From contig NZ_JAGFWR010000017.1 of NCBI RefSeq assembly GCF_017599305.1, positions 62,001-126,000 on the forward strand: DNA of 64,000 nt, read 5' to 3'. Source of the DNA: Micromonospora antibiotica. GTDB lineage: Bacteria; Actinomycetota; Actinomycetes; Mycobacteriales; Micromonosporaceae. The number at the start of each line of letters is the position of its first letter. Within the stretch, counting starts at the first letter, position 1. The position numbers and the translations under genes were made by a program. The notes below the pieces were generated by a model. The model was not told the DNA's origin. It made no database searches and was given only the letters and a program-made list of their open reading frames with translations. Of the stretch, positions 16,857 to 25,587 are shown one piece after another.

Positions 16857-17741
16857 TCAGCCGGATGCGGGCAACGGCTGCCGGTCGGCGGCCCGGCCGG
16901 TGACCGCCGTGTGCACGAGCAGCGTCATCGCCGCCTGGGACGGGGAACCCGGCGCGGTGGTGGCGACGACCAGCACCTGGTCGTCCTCGGTCCGCAGGGT
17001 CTGCTGGGTGACGGCCAGCATGCCCACCACCGGGTGTCGCATCTCGTAGCCGGCGTGGCCGCCGGCCTTGACCCGGTGGTCGGCCCACGCGGCGGCGAAC
17101 TCGGGGCTGCGTACCGCCAGTTCGCCGACCAGCGCGGCGAGCAACGGGTCCGCCGGGTGCTGCCCGGAGGTCGCCCGCAGGGTCGCCACCACGGCTCGTG
17201 CCTTGGCCGGCCAGTCGACGTACAGGTCACGGGTGTGCGCGTCGAGGAAGATCAGCCGCGCCATGTTCGGCCGCCGGTCCGGTCGGTCCACCGCCGCCGG
17301 CTCCAGGTGCCCGGCGAAGAGGGCGTGCCCGGCGACGTTCCAGGCCAGCACGTCGAGGCGACGGCCGAGCACCAGCACGGGTACGTCGCCGAGTGCGGCG
17401 ACCAGTTGCCGCACGGTCGGATCGACCCGCTCCGGCGGCGGCCGGCGGGTGACCGGGCGGCGACCACCGGCGGCCAGCCCGGACAGGTGGCGGCGTTCGG
17501 CGTCGTCGAGGCGCAGGGCCCGGCTGAGCGCGTCCAGCACCTCGGGGGAGGCGTTGGTGGCCAGGCCCTGCTCCAGCCGGGCGTGGTAGGAGGCGCTGAC
17601 CCCGGCCAGCAGGGCGAGCTCCTCCCGACGCAGCCCCGGCACCCGTCGCCGTCCGCCGTAGGTGACCACCCCGGCTTCCCCGGGGCTGAGCCGGGAGCGG
17701 CGCGAGCGGAGGAACTCGCCGAGCTGTCCTGATGCCTGCAT
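16857..17741 (-). CDS. XRE-family transcription regulator with MmyB-type sensor domain
   Basis: 294 residues. The N-terminal helix-turn-helix (about residues 9-75) contains RRVPGLRREELALLAGVSASYHARLEQG, the signature block of the large actinobacterial MmyB-like group. The C-terminal domain (about residues 100-280; VLAWNVAGHALF, ARLIFLD, GGHAGYEMRHPVVG) belongs to the MmyB PAS-like family, which binds fatty-acid-like ligands. A regulatory role is clear and targets are unknown. Such genes often control an adjacent divergent gene, here possibly the secreted protease. The ATG at 17741 has GGGAG just upstream. Confidence 0.87.
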   Translation of the reverse strand: MQASGQLGEFLRSRRSRLSPGEAGVVTYGGRRRVPGLRREELALLAGVSASYHARLEQGLATNASPEVLDALSRALRLDDAERRHLSGLAAGGRRPVTRRPPPERVDPTVRQLVAALGDVPVLVLGRRLDVLAWNVAGHALFAGHLEPAAVDRPDRRPNMARLIFLDAHTRDLYVDWPAKARAVVATLRATSGQHPADPLLAALVGELAVRSPEFAAAWADHRVKAGGHAGYEMRHPVVGMLAVTQQTLRTEDDQVLVVATTAPGSPSQAAMTLLVHTAVTGRAADRQPLPASG

Positions 17742-17926
17742 GACTCCCAGTATTGGCGGCGGCCACCCGGCCAACCACACCCTGTCAGGGGTAGCCAGGA
17801 CGCCCGGCTGCGTGACGGGATGGACACGTTCCGTCGATAAGTGTGGATCGGCTCATCCGGGCGGTACCCGTTTCCGTACCCCACCGCGGCGGGCGTACCC
17901 CGCGTCGGCCGGGAGGAGCATGACGG

Positions 17927-19162
17927 ATGGACCGCAGACGGATGACAGCGATCGGCGTCGTGCTGGCGGCAGCGGGACTGACGGCGGGGGTCACCCTGCC
18001 GTCGTTCGCCGGGGACCAGGGCACGCCGAACGCCGGTGGGACCGGCCCGAAGGCCACCGGCGGGGTGGCTCCGGAGGTGGTGGACGCGCTCAGCCGTGAC
18101 CTGCGGATCAGCCGGGACCAGGCGGTCCGGCGGTTGACCGCCGAGCAGCAGGCCACCGGGCGGTTGGCCCGGCTGCGGGCCGCCCTCGGCAACGACTACG
18201 GCGGGGCGTGGCTCAGCGACGACGGCTCCACCCTCAACGTGGCGGTCGCCGACCCGGCGCAGGCGCAGCGGGTCCGGGCCGCCGGTGCGGTGCCCAGGCC
18301 GGTGGACCGCGCGGTCACCGAGCTGGACGCGGCCAAGAGCCGGCTCGACTCGGTGGGTCGGCAGGCGTCCCCGGCGATCACCGGCTGGTACGTCGACGTC
18401 GCCACCAACTCCGTGGTGGTGCTCGCCCAGCCGGGTGCCGAGTCGCGGGCCCGCCGGTGGGCGGCGGGCAGCGGGGCCCCGGCCGGGGCGGTCCGGATCA
18501 CCACCTCACGGGAGCAGCCGCGTCCGCTGTTCGACCTGGTCGGCGGGGACCCGTTCTTCATCAACGACGTGGGCCGATGCTCGATCGGCTTCTCGGTGGT
18601 GGGCGGGTTCGTCACCGCCGGGCACTGTGGGCGGGTCGGCGACCGGACGACCGGCTTCAACCAGGCCCAGCAGGGCGTCTTCGCGGCGTCGTCGTTCCCC
18701 GGGGACGACTGGGCGGTCGTGCGCACGAACGGCCAGTGGACCCCGCAGGGGGTGGTGAACGACTTCAACGGCGGCGTGGTGCCGGTCAACGGTTCCACCG
18801 AGATGCCGGTGGGGGCGTCGATCTGCCGTTCCGGCTCCACCACGGGGGCCCGCTGCGGTGTCGTCCAGGCCCGTAACGCCACCGTGAACTATCCGGAGGG
18901 GACGGTCACCGGGCTGACCCGCACCGACGTGTGCGCCGAACCGGGTGACTCCGGCGGTTCGTGGATCTCCGGCGACCAGGCGCAGGGTGTCACCTCCGGC
19001 GGTTCCGGTGACTGCACCGTCGGCGGGGTCACCTTCTTCCAGCCGGTCAACGAGATCCTGGAGCGCAACAACCTGACCCTGGTGACCGCCGACGGCCGGC
19101 AGGACGCGCAGCCGCAGACCACCACCCGGATGCGGGCGCGGACCGCCGGGTCGGTGCGCTGA
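17927..19162 (+). CDS. Secreted S1-family serine protease (alpha-lytic/streptogrisin-like)
   Basis: 411 residues: a signal peptide (MDRRRMTAIGVVLAAAG...), a pro-region of about 170 residues, then a chymotrypsin-fold protease. The triad is visible: His233 in TAGHCG, Asp260/261 in GDDWAVVR, and Ser342 in GDSGGSW. Cysteines flank the catalytic His and Ser as in S1E proteases, and CTVGGVTFFQPVNEIL closes the domain. Proteases of this class are exported as zymogens whose pro-region acts as a foldase. A 25-residue Thr/Arg-rich tail follows the core. GGGAGGAG at 17911-17918 supports ATG 17927. The divergent XRE regulator could control it. Confidence 0.92.
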   Translation: MDRRRMTAIGVVLAAAGLTAGVTLPSFAGDQGTPNAGGTGPKATGGVAPEVVDALSRDLRISRDQAVRRLTAEQQATGRLARLRAALGNDYGGAWLSDDGSTLNVAVADPAQAQRVRAAGAVPRPVDRAVTELDAAKSRLDSVGRQASPAITGWYVDVATNSVVVLAQPGAESRARRWAAGSGAPAGAVRITTSREQPRPLFDLVGGDPFFINDVGRCSIGFSVVGGFVTAGHCGRVGDRTTGFNQAQQGVFAASSFPGDDWAVVRTNGQWTPQGVVNDFNGGVVPVNGSTEMPVGASICRSGSTTGARCGVVQARNATVNYPEGTVTGLTRTDVCAEPGDSGGSWISGDQAQGVTSGGSGDCTVGGVTFFQPVNEILERNNLTLVTADGRQDAQPQTTTRMRARTAGSVR

Positions 19163-19226
19163 CCGCACTACCCGCCGCGCCCGCCCCCTGCCGCTGTCGG
19201 CAGGCTGCGCCGGGGCCTCCGGTACC

Positions 19227-19265
19227 GCGACCCCCGACCCCCACCGCCCGGTGGTCGGGGGTCGC
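19227..19265. terminator. Stem-loop terminator between convergent protease and YbjN genes
   Basis: A perfect 13-bp stem (19227-19239 / 19253-19265) encloses a 13-base loop, between two convergent genes, and could serve both. Confidence 0.7.
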
Positions 19266-19340
19266 GCCGCGTCCGGGCCGCCCGGGGCGGCGGCACGGCG
19301 CTGGGCTGTTCGGGGGCTGGGCTGTTCGGCGCCGGGCGGG

Positions 19341-20945
19341 TCAGGGCAGGGCGGCGACGGCCCTGGCGTACGCGACGCCGGTGCTCACCGCCGCGTCGAC
19401 CAGGATGCCGAGCTGTGTCGGGGCCACCCCGTGCGCCAGGTCGGTGGTGACGTCGCCGGCCAGCACCAGCTCACCGCCGGGCAGCTCGTGCACGTACGCC
19501 TTCGGCAGCAGCCGGTCGTGGTTCCAGGCGTTGCAGAACTCGTACGCCTCGGCGAGCCGTCCCGCCGCCAGCCGCCGGGCCGCCACCACCCGGGCGTGCA
19601 GGATCTCCCCGTGCCCGCCCAACAGGCGGAACTGCACGACCGCCTCGTCCCAGCGACCCACCACCACGCCTGCGGCGTCCACCGCGTACACGTCGCCCCG
19701 GACGTCGAGCACGGCGGTGAGCTGCGTCAGGCTCAGCGGGGCGGGCTCCTCGGCCGAGGGCAGGAACGGTTCGTCGTCGGGCTCGTCGACGCCGTCCGGC
19801 TCGGGCAGGGGCACCGGGTCACCGGTCGGTCGTCCGGCCAGCCAGGCGGCGATCCGGCCGGCGTGGTGGCCGGTGCCGTTGCGCGCGTCGAAGCTGCCCG
19901 CCAACCGGGTCGCCTCGGCGGACAGGTCGGTGCCGAGGGTCGCCACGTCCAGCTCGGCGGCGGGCCGGTCGCCGTGGCCGGGACGGCGTACCCGTCGATT
20001 GTCCCGGCCGGCCTCGACGGCGAGCGCGCAGACCAGCGCCCCGGCGGCGGCGAACTCCATCGCCGACAGGTCGTCGTAGGGGTGGTCCAGCCGGGGCAGC
20101 TGCTCGGCGAGGATGTCCAGGGCCCGGTCCGGGTGCCCGGCCAACGCGCAGAACCGCAACTGCGCGGCCAGGTACGGCAACGCCGCCCGCTCCCGCCGGT
20201 GCCGCCGGTACGCCCGCAGGTGCGCCGTCGCGGCCCGTGCGGTCGCCCCGGTGCGCAGCCACGGCAGCAGCCCCACCGCGAGGGCCCGTTCCGGCTGGTC
20301 GGTGCAGTCGACCCCACCGTCGAGCGCGGGGCGCAGCGTGTCCAGTGCGGCCCGGTCGTCGCCCCAACCGGCGAGCAGGTCGGCGCGGCGTACCAGCAGG
20401 CAGCCGGGGCAGCCGGCCTCCGGGTCCGCCTCGGCGGCCGTCCACCGCTCGTACCACTGGCGGGCGGTCGGCTCGTCGCCGCAGTGGTCGGCGAGCCGGC
20501 AGCGCAGCTGGGCGACCACACCCGCGTCCTCGCCGACCCGCCGGGCCAGCGCGTCGAGGAACGACTGCGCCTGGTCCAGCCCGATCCGGGGGGTGCCGAT
20601 CGCCGCTTCCACCGCCTGCCGCAGGTGCCGCCGCAGCAGCTCCGCGTCGCCGGGCCGGCCGTCGAGCAGGTCGGGGGAGCCGTCGACGGCGGCCAGCAGG
20701 CGGCGTACCGGCTCGATGATCCGCCACCGCCCGCCGTGCCGCAGGTATGCCGCCACCAGCGCGAACCGGGCGTCCAGGGCGGAGTGCGGGTCGCCGAGTG
20801 CGTCGGCGCGGGCGGCGATCCGGTCGAGTTCGGCCAGCCGGGCCTCGCCGTCGGGCAGATCCGCAGCCCCGGCGAGCGCGGACGCCAGGGCGGGATCGCG
20901 GCGGGCGGGTGGCCGGTCCGCCCCGGGGCGGAACCCGGCGGTCAT
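19341..20945 (-). CDS. Large YbjN-domain protein with helical (TPR-like) N-terminal half
   Basis: 534 residues. Residues ~15-370 are alanine/leucine/arginine-rich helices that look like degenerate TPR repeats (RAYRRHRRERAALPYLAAQL and similar), with CPGC as an isolated cysteine pair. The last ~135 residues form a YbjN domain (GDVYAVDAAGVVVGRW..., FCNAWNHDRLLPKAYVHEL, DLAHGVAPTQL), a type III-secretion-chaperone-like fold thought to mediate protein contacts. The ATG overlaps the last four bases of the upstream YbjN gene (20942-20945), so translation is coupled. No catalytic residues are evident and the role is unknown. A scaffold or sensor for the smaller partner is an inference. Confidence 0.7.
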   Translation of the reverse strand: MTAGFRPGADRPPARRDPALASALAGAADLPDGEARLAELDRIAARADALGDPHSALDARFALVAAYLRHGGRWRIIEPVRRLLAAVDGSPDLLDGRPGDAELLRRHLRQAVEAAIGTPRIGLDQAQSFLDALARRVGEDAGVVAQLRCRLADHCGDEPTARQWYERWTAAEADPEAGCPGCLLVRRADLLAGWGDDRAALDTLRPALDGGVDCTDQPERALAVGLLPWLRTGATARAATAHLRAYRRHRRERAALPYLAAQLRFCALAGHPDRALDILAEQLPRLDHPYDDLSAMEFAAAGALVCALAVEAGRDNRRVRRPGHGDRPAAELDVATLGTDLSAEATRLAGSFDARNGTGHHAGRIAAWLAGRPTGDPVPLPEPDGVDEPDDEPFLPSAEEPAPLSLTQLTAVLDVRGDVYAVDAAGVVVGRWDEAVVQFRLLGGHGEILHARVVAARRLAAGRLAEAYEFCNAWNHDRLLPKAYVHELPGGELVLAGDVTTDLAHGVAPTQLGILVDAAVSTGVAYARAVAALP

Positions 20946-21418
20946 CCGGGCGTCCCCCCGGGCAGCAGGCCGACGGCGGCGGCGAGCCGGCAGCCGGCGG
21001 TGATGCCGCAGTCGAGCAACTGGTCGAGCTGGTGCGGGGTGACCCCCCGTTCCAGGTCGGTGACCACCTCACCGCAGACCTGGGCCCGGCCGTCGTCGCC
21101 GACGTGCACGAACGCCTTGGGCCAGAGCTGGTCGTGGTTCCACGTGTTGCAGAACGCGTAGAGCGCCGGCACGTGGTCGATGCCGAACGTGGGTGCCGCC
21201 ACGGTGCGGATCTGGAGCAGCTCGTCGAGGGTGCCCCGGCGTAGGAACCAGATCAGGCTGTCGTCCCAGCGGCCCACCAGCTCCCCGTCGTCGTCGGTGA
21301 CCACGGCGTACCCCCGGTGGGCCAGCACGGCGGCGACCAGGTCGGCGGTCAGCGGACGCAGGGCCTGCGGGTGACCCGCCAGCGGGTCCGGACGGTCCGC
21401 GAAAGCAGGCGACGCCAT
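20942..21418 (-). CDS. Stand-alone YbjN-domain protein
   Basis: 158 residues that consist almost only of a YbjN domain: AVVTDDDGELVGRWDDSLIWFL, then AFCNTWNHDQLWPKAFVHV and DLERGVTPHQLDQLL. The last two blocks closely match those of the downstream partner, which points to a local duplication followed by fusion to helical repeats in one copy. The gene is first in a two-gene unit with a 4-base overlap. It is divergent from ftsK, with 113 bases between. Function is unknown. No signal peptide or membrane segment is seen. Confidence 0.75.
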   Translation of the reverse strand: MASPAFADRPDPLAGHPQALRPLTADLVAAVLAHRGYAVVTDDDGELVGRWDDSLIWFLRRGTLDELLQIRTVAAPTFGIDHVPALYAFCNTWNHDQLWPKAFVHVGDDGRAQVCGEVVTDLERGVTPHQLDQLLDCGITAGCRLAAAVGLLPGGTPG

Positions 21419-21519
21419 CGGGCATCCCTTCTGAGGCGAATAACACGTCTGCGGGCGTGGTACGCGCTGCGACGCGCGGACACGACCCGGAAAAGCGGCG
21501 GTCTGCCGGGTAACGCCGT

Positions 21520-21525
21520 TACGGT
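21520..21525 (+). promoter_or_regulatory. Probable -10 (TACGGT) of ftsK
   Basis: TACGGT ends six bases before the ATG and no ribosome-binding site is present, so ftsK is probably translated from a leaderless mRNA. Confidence 0.5.
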
Positions 21526-21531
21526 GACTCT

Positions 21532-24006
21532 ATGGCGGGCCGTACCTCTCAGGCGAGCCGGCGACGCGGCGCGTCGCCGCGCGGTACCACGAACAGTCGT
21601 GCCCGTCAGCCGGCGAAGAAGACCACCCGGGCGACGGCGCGACGGCGCCCGGCCCCCCGGCCCGCTCCGGCGGCCTACGTGGGTCGTGCCGTCGGGGCAC
21701 TGTGGATGGGTCTGGCGCACGGGGTCGGGTGGGGGTTCCGGGCCGCCGGTCGGCAGGCGGCCTCGGCCCGGGAGCTGGACCCGGAGCACCGCCGTGACGG
21801 TGCCGGGCTGCTGCTGTTCGGCCTGGCCATCCTCAGCGCGGTGGCGATCTGGTTCTCCGGTGCCGGCCCGTTCGGTGCGCGCCTGGCCGACACCGTGCGC
21901 CTGTTCCTGGGCGCGATCGCGGTGGTGGTGCCGGTGCTGCTGATGATCGGCGCGTGGCGGCTGATGCGTACCCCGGTGGACCCGGAGCACCGGGGGCGTG
22001 GCCTGATCGGCTGGGGTTCCATGCTGGTCGCCACGGCGGCGATGCTGCACATCGGACAGAATCCGGTGGACCCGGTGCAGCGCGACTACGCCGGCGGCCT
22101 GGTCGGCGCCGGGATCGGCGACCTGCTGGAGCGGGGGGTCACCGCGTGGGTGGCCATGCCGCTGCTGATCCTGCTGCTCGTCTTCGGCCTGCTGGTGGTC
22201 ACCGCCACCCCGATCAACAAGATCCCGGAGCGGCTCGGTCTGCTCGCCGGCACGCTGGTCGCCCCGCCCGACGCCCCGGCGGAGGACGACGAGGAGCCGG
22301 AGACGGCGGTCGCCCCGAAGCCGGCCCGCCGCCGGCCGGCCCGCAAGGCCGCCCCACCGCCGGTCGACCCGGACGACTTCGCCGACGTCGGCCCGGAGGT
22401 GGACCTCCAGGAGACGATCGTGCTGCCCCGCCGGCCGGCGAGCCGGGTGCCGGCCAGCCGCAAGCCGGTGGAGCCGCCGGAGCACTCCGCCCCGCCCACC
22501 CGGGCCGAGCAGCTCGCGCTGACCGGGTTGGCCGGCGACTACGTGCTGCCGCCGGCCAACATGCTCACCGGTGGCGCGGCCCCGAAGACCCGCAGCAAGG
22601 CCAACGACGAGGTGATCGCCGCGCTGACCGGCGTCTTCGACCAGTTCGGGGTGGACGCCGAGGTCACCGGCTTCACCCGGGGCCCGACCGTCACCCGTTA
22701 CGAGGTCGAGCTGGGCCACGGGGTCAAGGTCGAGCGGATCACCCAGCTTTCCCGCAACATCGCGTACGCGGTGAAGTCGCCCGACGTGCGGATCCTCAGC
22801 CCCATCCCGGGCAAGAGCGCGGTCGGGGTGGAGATCCCCAACACCGACCCGGAGAACGTGGCCCTCGGTGACGTGCTGCGGTCCCGGGCCGCCGCCAGCG
22901 ACCACCATCCGATGGTGGTGGCCCTCGGCAAGGACATCGAGGGCGGCTTCGTGGTGGCCAACCTCGCGAAGATGCCGCACATCCTGATCGCCGGGGCCAC
23001 CGGCGCGGGCAAGTCGAGCTGCCTCAACACCCTGCTGGTGTCCATCCTGACCCGGGCCACCCCGGACGAGGTGCGGCTGCTGCTGATCGACCCGAAGCGG
23101 GTCGAGATGACTGGGTACGAGGGCATCCCGCACCTGGTCACCCCGATCGTGACCAACGCCAAGAAGGCCGCCGACTCGCTGGACTGGGTCGTCCGCGAGA
23201 TGGACATGCGCTACGACGACCTCGCCGCCAACGGGGTCCGGCACATCGACGACTTCAACCGCAAGGTGCGCAACGGCGAGATCAAGGCCCCGCCGGGCAG
23301 CGAGCGGGAGATGCGGCCGTACCCGTACCTGCTGGTGATCGTGGACGAGTTGGCCGACCTGATGATGGTCGCCCCGCGCGACGTGGAGGACTCGGTCGTC
23401 CGGATCACCCAGCTCGCCCGCGCCGCCGGCATCCACCTGGTGCTGGCCACCCAGCGGCCGAGCGTCGACGTGGTGACCGGCCTGATCAAGGCGAACGTGC
23501 CGTCCCGGTTGGCGTTCGCCACCTCGTCGCTCGCCGACTCCCGGGTCATCCTCGACCAGCCGGGCGCGGAGAAGCTGCTCGGCCGGGGTGACGGGCTGTT
23601 CCTGCCGATGGGCGCGTCGAAGCCGGTCCGCATCCAGGGCGCCTGGGTGACCGAGCGTGAGATCGCCGACGTGGTGAAGTTCTGCAAGGACCAGCGGGAG
23701 CCGGAGTTCCGCTCCGACGTGCTGGCCCCGGCGCAGGACAACAAGAAGAAGATCGACGAGGACATCGGCGACGACCTGGACCTGCTGGTGCAGGCGGTGG
23801 AGCTGGTGGTGACCTCGCAGTTCGGCTCGACCTCGATGCTCCAGCGCAAGCTGCGGGTCGGGTTCGCCAAGGCGGGCCGGTTGATGGACCTGATGGAGAC
23901 CCGGGGAGTGGTCGGCCCGTCCGAGGGCTCCAAGGCCCGCGACGTGCTGGTCAAGCCGGACGAGCTGGAAGAGGTCCTCGACGGCCTGCGCGGCGACGTG
24001 GACTGA
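21532..24006 (+). CDS. ftsK: DNA translocase FtsK/SpoIIIE
   Basis: 824 residues. A basic N-terminal tail precedes four membrane segments (about residues 80-240), an acidic/proline-rich linker (about 245-340), then the hexameric RecA-like motor. Walker A is GATGAGKSS (K494), Walker B is LLVIVDELADLMM, and the C-terminal winged-helix gamma domain (LLVQAVELVVTSQFGSTSML onward) reads polar chromosome sequences. It pumps chromosomal DNA through the closing septum, and in sporulating actinobacteria also into spores. The ATG at 21532 fits both homology and the -10 element six bases upstream. It does not overlap neighbours, and tandem repeats and a terminator follow. Confidence 0.95.
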   Translation: MAGRTSQASRRRGASPRGTTNSRARQPAKKTTRATARRRPAPRPAPAAYVGRAVGALWMGLAHGVGWGFRAAGRQAASARELDPEHRRDGAGLLLFGLAILSAVAIWFSGAGPFGARLADTVRLFLGAIAVVVPVLLMIGAWRLMRTPVDPEHRGRGLIGWGSMLVATAAMLHIGQNPVDPVQRDYAGGLVGAGIGDLLERGVTAWVAMPLLILLLVFGLLVVTATPINKIPERLGLLAGTLVAPPDAPAEDDEEPETAVAPKPARRRPARKAAPPPVDPDDFADVGPEVDLQETIVLPRRPASRVPASRKPVEPPEHSAPPTRAEQLALTGLAGDYVLPPANMLTGGAAPKTRSKANDEVIAALTGVFDQFGVDAEVTGFTRGPTVTRYEVELGHGVKVERITQLSRNIAYAVKSPDVRILSPIPGKSAVGVEIPNTDPENVALGDVLRSRAAASDHHPMVVALGKDIEGGFVVANLAKMPHILIAGATGAGKSSCLNTLLVSILTRATPDEVRLLLIDPKRVEMTGYEGIPHLVTPIVTNAKKAADSLDWVVREMDMRYDDLAANGVRHIDDFNRKVRNGEIKAPPGSEREMRPYPYLLVIVDELADLMMVAPRDVEDSVVRITQLARAAGIHLVLATQRPSVDVVTGLIKANVPSRLAFATSSLADSRVILDQPGAEKLLGRGDGLFLPMGASKPVRIQGAWVTEREIADVVKFCKDQREPEFRSDVLAPAQDNKKKIDEDIGDDLDLLVQAVELVVTSQFGSTSMLQRKLRVGFAKAGRLMDLMETRGVVGPSEGSKARDVLVKPDELEEVLDGLRGDVD

Positions 24007-24072
24007 CCCGGGCGGGGCCGGTCGGTGCGACGGTCCCACCGGTCGGGTCCGCAACGGACCGTGAGCGTGAGC

Positions 24073-24150
24073 GTGCGACGGTTCGTGGACGTGCGATGGA
24101 CCGTCGCCGTGCGATGGACCGTGGACGTGCGATGGACCGTGGACGTGCGA
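24073..24150 (+). repeat. Four tandem 18-bp repeats downstream of ftsK
   Basis: Copies at 24073-24090, 24091-24108, 24109-24126 and 24127-24144 plus six bases of a fifth. Copies 3 and 4 are identical and the others differ at a few bases. The unit reads GTGCGATGGACCGTGGAC. It leads straight into a terminator hairpin. The period is a multiple of three, but no good start or homologue supports a coding role. Confidence 0.85.
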
Positions 24151-24179
24151 CGGGCCCGCCGGGATGCCGGCGGGCCCGT
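24150..24179. terminator. Terminator between ftsK and the convergent small membrane protein
   Basis: A 13-bp perfect stem (24150-24162 / 24167-24179) with a GATG loop lies between two convergent genes. Confidence 0.75.
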
Positions 24180-24196
24180 TCGCGGGAAGGCGTCAG

Positions 24197-24442
24197 TCAG
24201 CTGTTCATCATGGCGCTGACGATCACCAGGCTGAGGATGATGGCCACCACGTTCGCGGCGGCGGCGTACCAGCCCAGCGGCTTGTCGCCGAGCACCGCGC
24301 CGACGATGCCGAGCACCAGGCCGATGACACCGAAGATGACCGGGGCGATCAGCAGCGCGACGACGGCGAAGACGAACGCCAGGATGGTGCAGATGCGTGC
24401 GGCGTTGGTGCGCGGGCGGGCGGGTGCGTGGGTGTCGGCCAT
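24197..24442 (-). CDS. Small membrane protein, DUF4190-like
   Basis: 81 residues. A polar N-terminus (ADTHAPARPRTNAAR) is followed by two hydrophobic helices separated by a short turn (GLVLGIVGAVLGDKPLGWY), ending in a short tail. This resembles the many small actinobacterial DUF4190-type proteins of unknown role. The start at 24442 is chosen because GGAGGAC lies four bases upstream on the minus strand. The frame also contains an earlier ATG at 24466 without such a site. The upstream gap holds a 12-bp perfect palindrome at 24477-24488, a possible operator. Confidence 0.65.
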   Translation of the reverse strand: MADTHAPARPRTNAARICTILAFVFAVVALLIAPVIFGVIGLVLGIVGAVLGDKPLGWYAAAANVVAIILSLVIVSAMMNS

Positions 24443-24476
24443 GACGTCCTCCGTGGTCGGGAACATGAGTGCTGTG

Positions 24477-24488
24477 GTGATCGATCAC
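24477..24488. promoter_or_regulatory. Perfect 12-bp palindrome in divergent gap
   Basis: GTGATCGATCAC lies between the divergent small membrane gene and the DinB-like gene, in a less GC-rich stretch. It may be a regulator site for either gene. No matching regulator can be named. Confidence 0.3.
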
Positions 24489-24601
24489 TACCCACACCGG
24501 ACGGAAACTACGCACCCGGCGGCGATATCCCACCCGGCCCGCTGTGGTGCCGGCGCGGAAATTCCGATCGATCCGGCCGGCCGGTGTGGCAGCATCACCC
24601 G

Positions 24602-25129
24602 GTGCCGGCATCCCGTCGTGACCTGTTGCGGTCGCAGTTCGATCTGACCTGGTCCCTGTTCGAGTACCACCTGGAGCGCCTGGAGCCGGCGGACCTGCTC
24701 TGGGAACCCGTGGCGTACTGCTGGACGATGCGCCCGGATGCCGACGGCGGATGGACGCCGGACTGGGCGGACGTCGAGCCCGACCCGGTCCCGGTCCCGA
24801 CGATCGGGTGGATCACCTGGCACATCGGCTGGTGGTGGACGGTCGCTGCCGACCATGCGCGGGGGCGCAGGCCGCGGGACCGTGACGAGATCGGTTGGCC
24901 CGGTGACCGGGACCGGACGGCGGCGTGGCTGGGTGACCTGCGTACCACCTGGTTGGCGGTGTTCGACCAGCTCAGCGACGTCGACCTCGATGCGACCGCG
25001 TCGTTCCCGTGGCGGGACGACCCCGCGTACACCGTGGCCCACATGATCGCCTGGGTGAACGCCGAGCTGATGAAGAACGTCGCCGAGGTCGGCCAACTCC
25101 GGTTGTTGCGGCACGCGAGCCGGCCCTGA
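24602..25129 (+). CDS. DinB-like (DinB/YfiT superfamily) protein
   Basis: 175 residues with the four-helix DinB fold: RSQFDLTWSLFEYHLERL in helix 1 and WITWHIGWWW in helix 2, where the histidine is at the usual first metal-ligand position. TVAHMIAWVNAELMKNVAEVGQLR in the last helix provides another His. Relatives include thiol-S-transferases that use mycothiol or bacillithiol and uncharacterised hydrolases, so a mycothiol-dependent reaction is plausible but unproven. The GTG at 24602 is taken from homologous length. The upstream frame runs back through ftsK's 3' repeats. A CAGCAT hexamer six bases before the start is a weak -10 candidate. Confidence 0.75.
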   Translation: MPASRRDLLRSQFDLTWSLFEYHLERLEPADLLWEPVAYCWTMRPDADGGWTPDWADVEPDPVPVPTIGWITWHIGWWWTVAADHARGRRPRDRDEIGWPGDRDRTAAWLGDLRTTWLAVFDQLSDVDLDATASFPWRDDPAYTVAHMIAWVNAELMKNVAEVGQLRLLRHASRP

Positions 25130-25214
25130 CCCGTCGGCCGGTCCCGGGGAGCGGGCTCGGCAGCCGGGACCGGCCGTCCACCGGCAGCCGGCCCGGCCGC
25201 GGGCGTGGGGCGGC

Positions 25215-25529
25215 TCAGTGGAAGAGCTTGAGGCCGACCACACCGGCCACCACCAGCAGCAGGCTGAGCAGTCGGGGCAGGCTCGTCGACTCACCGAGGG
25301 CCACCATGCCGACCACGGCGGTGCCGACGGCCCCGATGCCGACCCAGACCGCGTAGCCGGTGCCGACGGGGATGTCGCGCAGCGCGTACGCCAGGCCGGC
25401 CATGCTGGCGACCAGGGTGACCGCGAAGACGGCCGAGGGGAGCGGTCGGGTGAATCCGGCGCTGCGGTCGAGGGAGACCGCCCACGCGGTCTCCAGGAGT
25501 CCGGAGAGCACCAGCACGATCCAGGCCAT
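25215..25529 (-). CDS. gdx: SMR-family guanidinium exporter (Gdx/SugE)
   Basis: 104 residues with four membrane helices, the standard small-multidrug-resistance length. The essential membrane glutamate is E13 in SGLLETAWAVSLDRS, a pattern typical of the SugE/Gdx branch rather than the QacE/EmrE branch. YAVWVGIGAVGTAVVGM is the second family signature. Gdx proteins exchange guanidinium for protons as antiparallel dimers. A guanidine-III riboswitch aptamer about 60 bases upstream fits exactly this substrate. The start ATG at 25529 has GAGG about nine bases before it. A second, out-of-frame ATG lies 7 bases upstream. Confidence 0.92.
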   Translation of the reverse strand: MAWIVLVLSGLLETAWAVSLDRSAGFTRPLPSAVFAVTLVASMAGLAYALRDIPVGTGYAVWVGIGAVGTAVVGMVALGESTSLPRLLSLLLVVAGVVGLKLFH

Positions 25530-25567
25530 CGGGCATCACCTCGGGGGTGCGGGTCCCGGACCGGCCG

Positions 25568-25577
25568 GGACGAGTCG
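25568..25577 (-). promoter_or_regulatory. Candidate switching segment of the guanidine riboswitch
   Basis: This 10-base segment, just 3' of the aptamer, is perfectly complementary to the aptamer's 5' part at 25617-25626. Pairing would break the pseudoknot, so the two states (ligand-bound aptamer versus this long-range stem) could form the expression platform that exposes or hides the gdx ribosome-binding region. Confidence 0.45.
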
Positions 25578-25587
25578 GTTGGTCACG

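Noticed and set aside
24073..24219. Small protein encoded by the 18-bp repeats
   Set aside because: The frame would give Arg/Val/Asp repeats (RWTVDV) and merge into terminator sequence, with no good ribosome-binding site. Repeats of period 18 keep any frame open.
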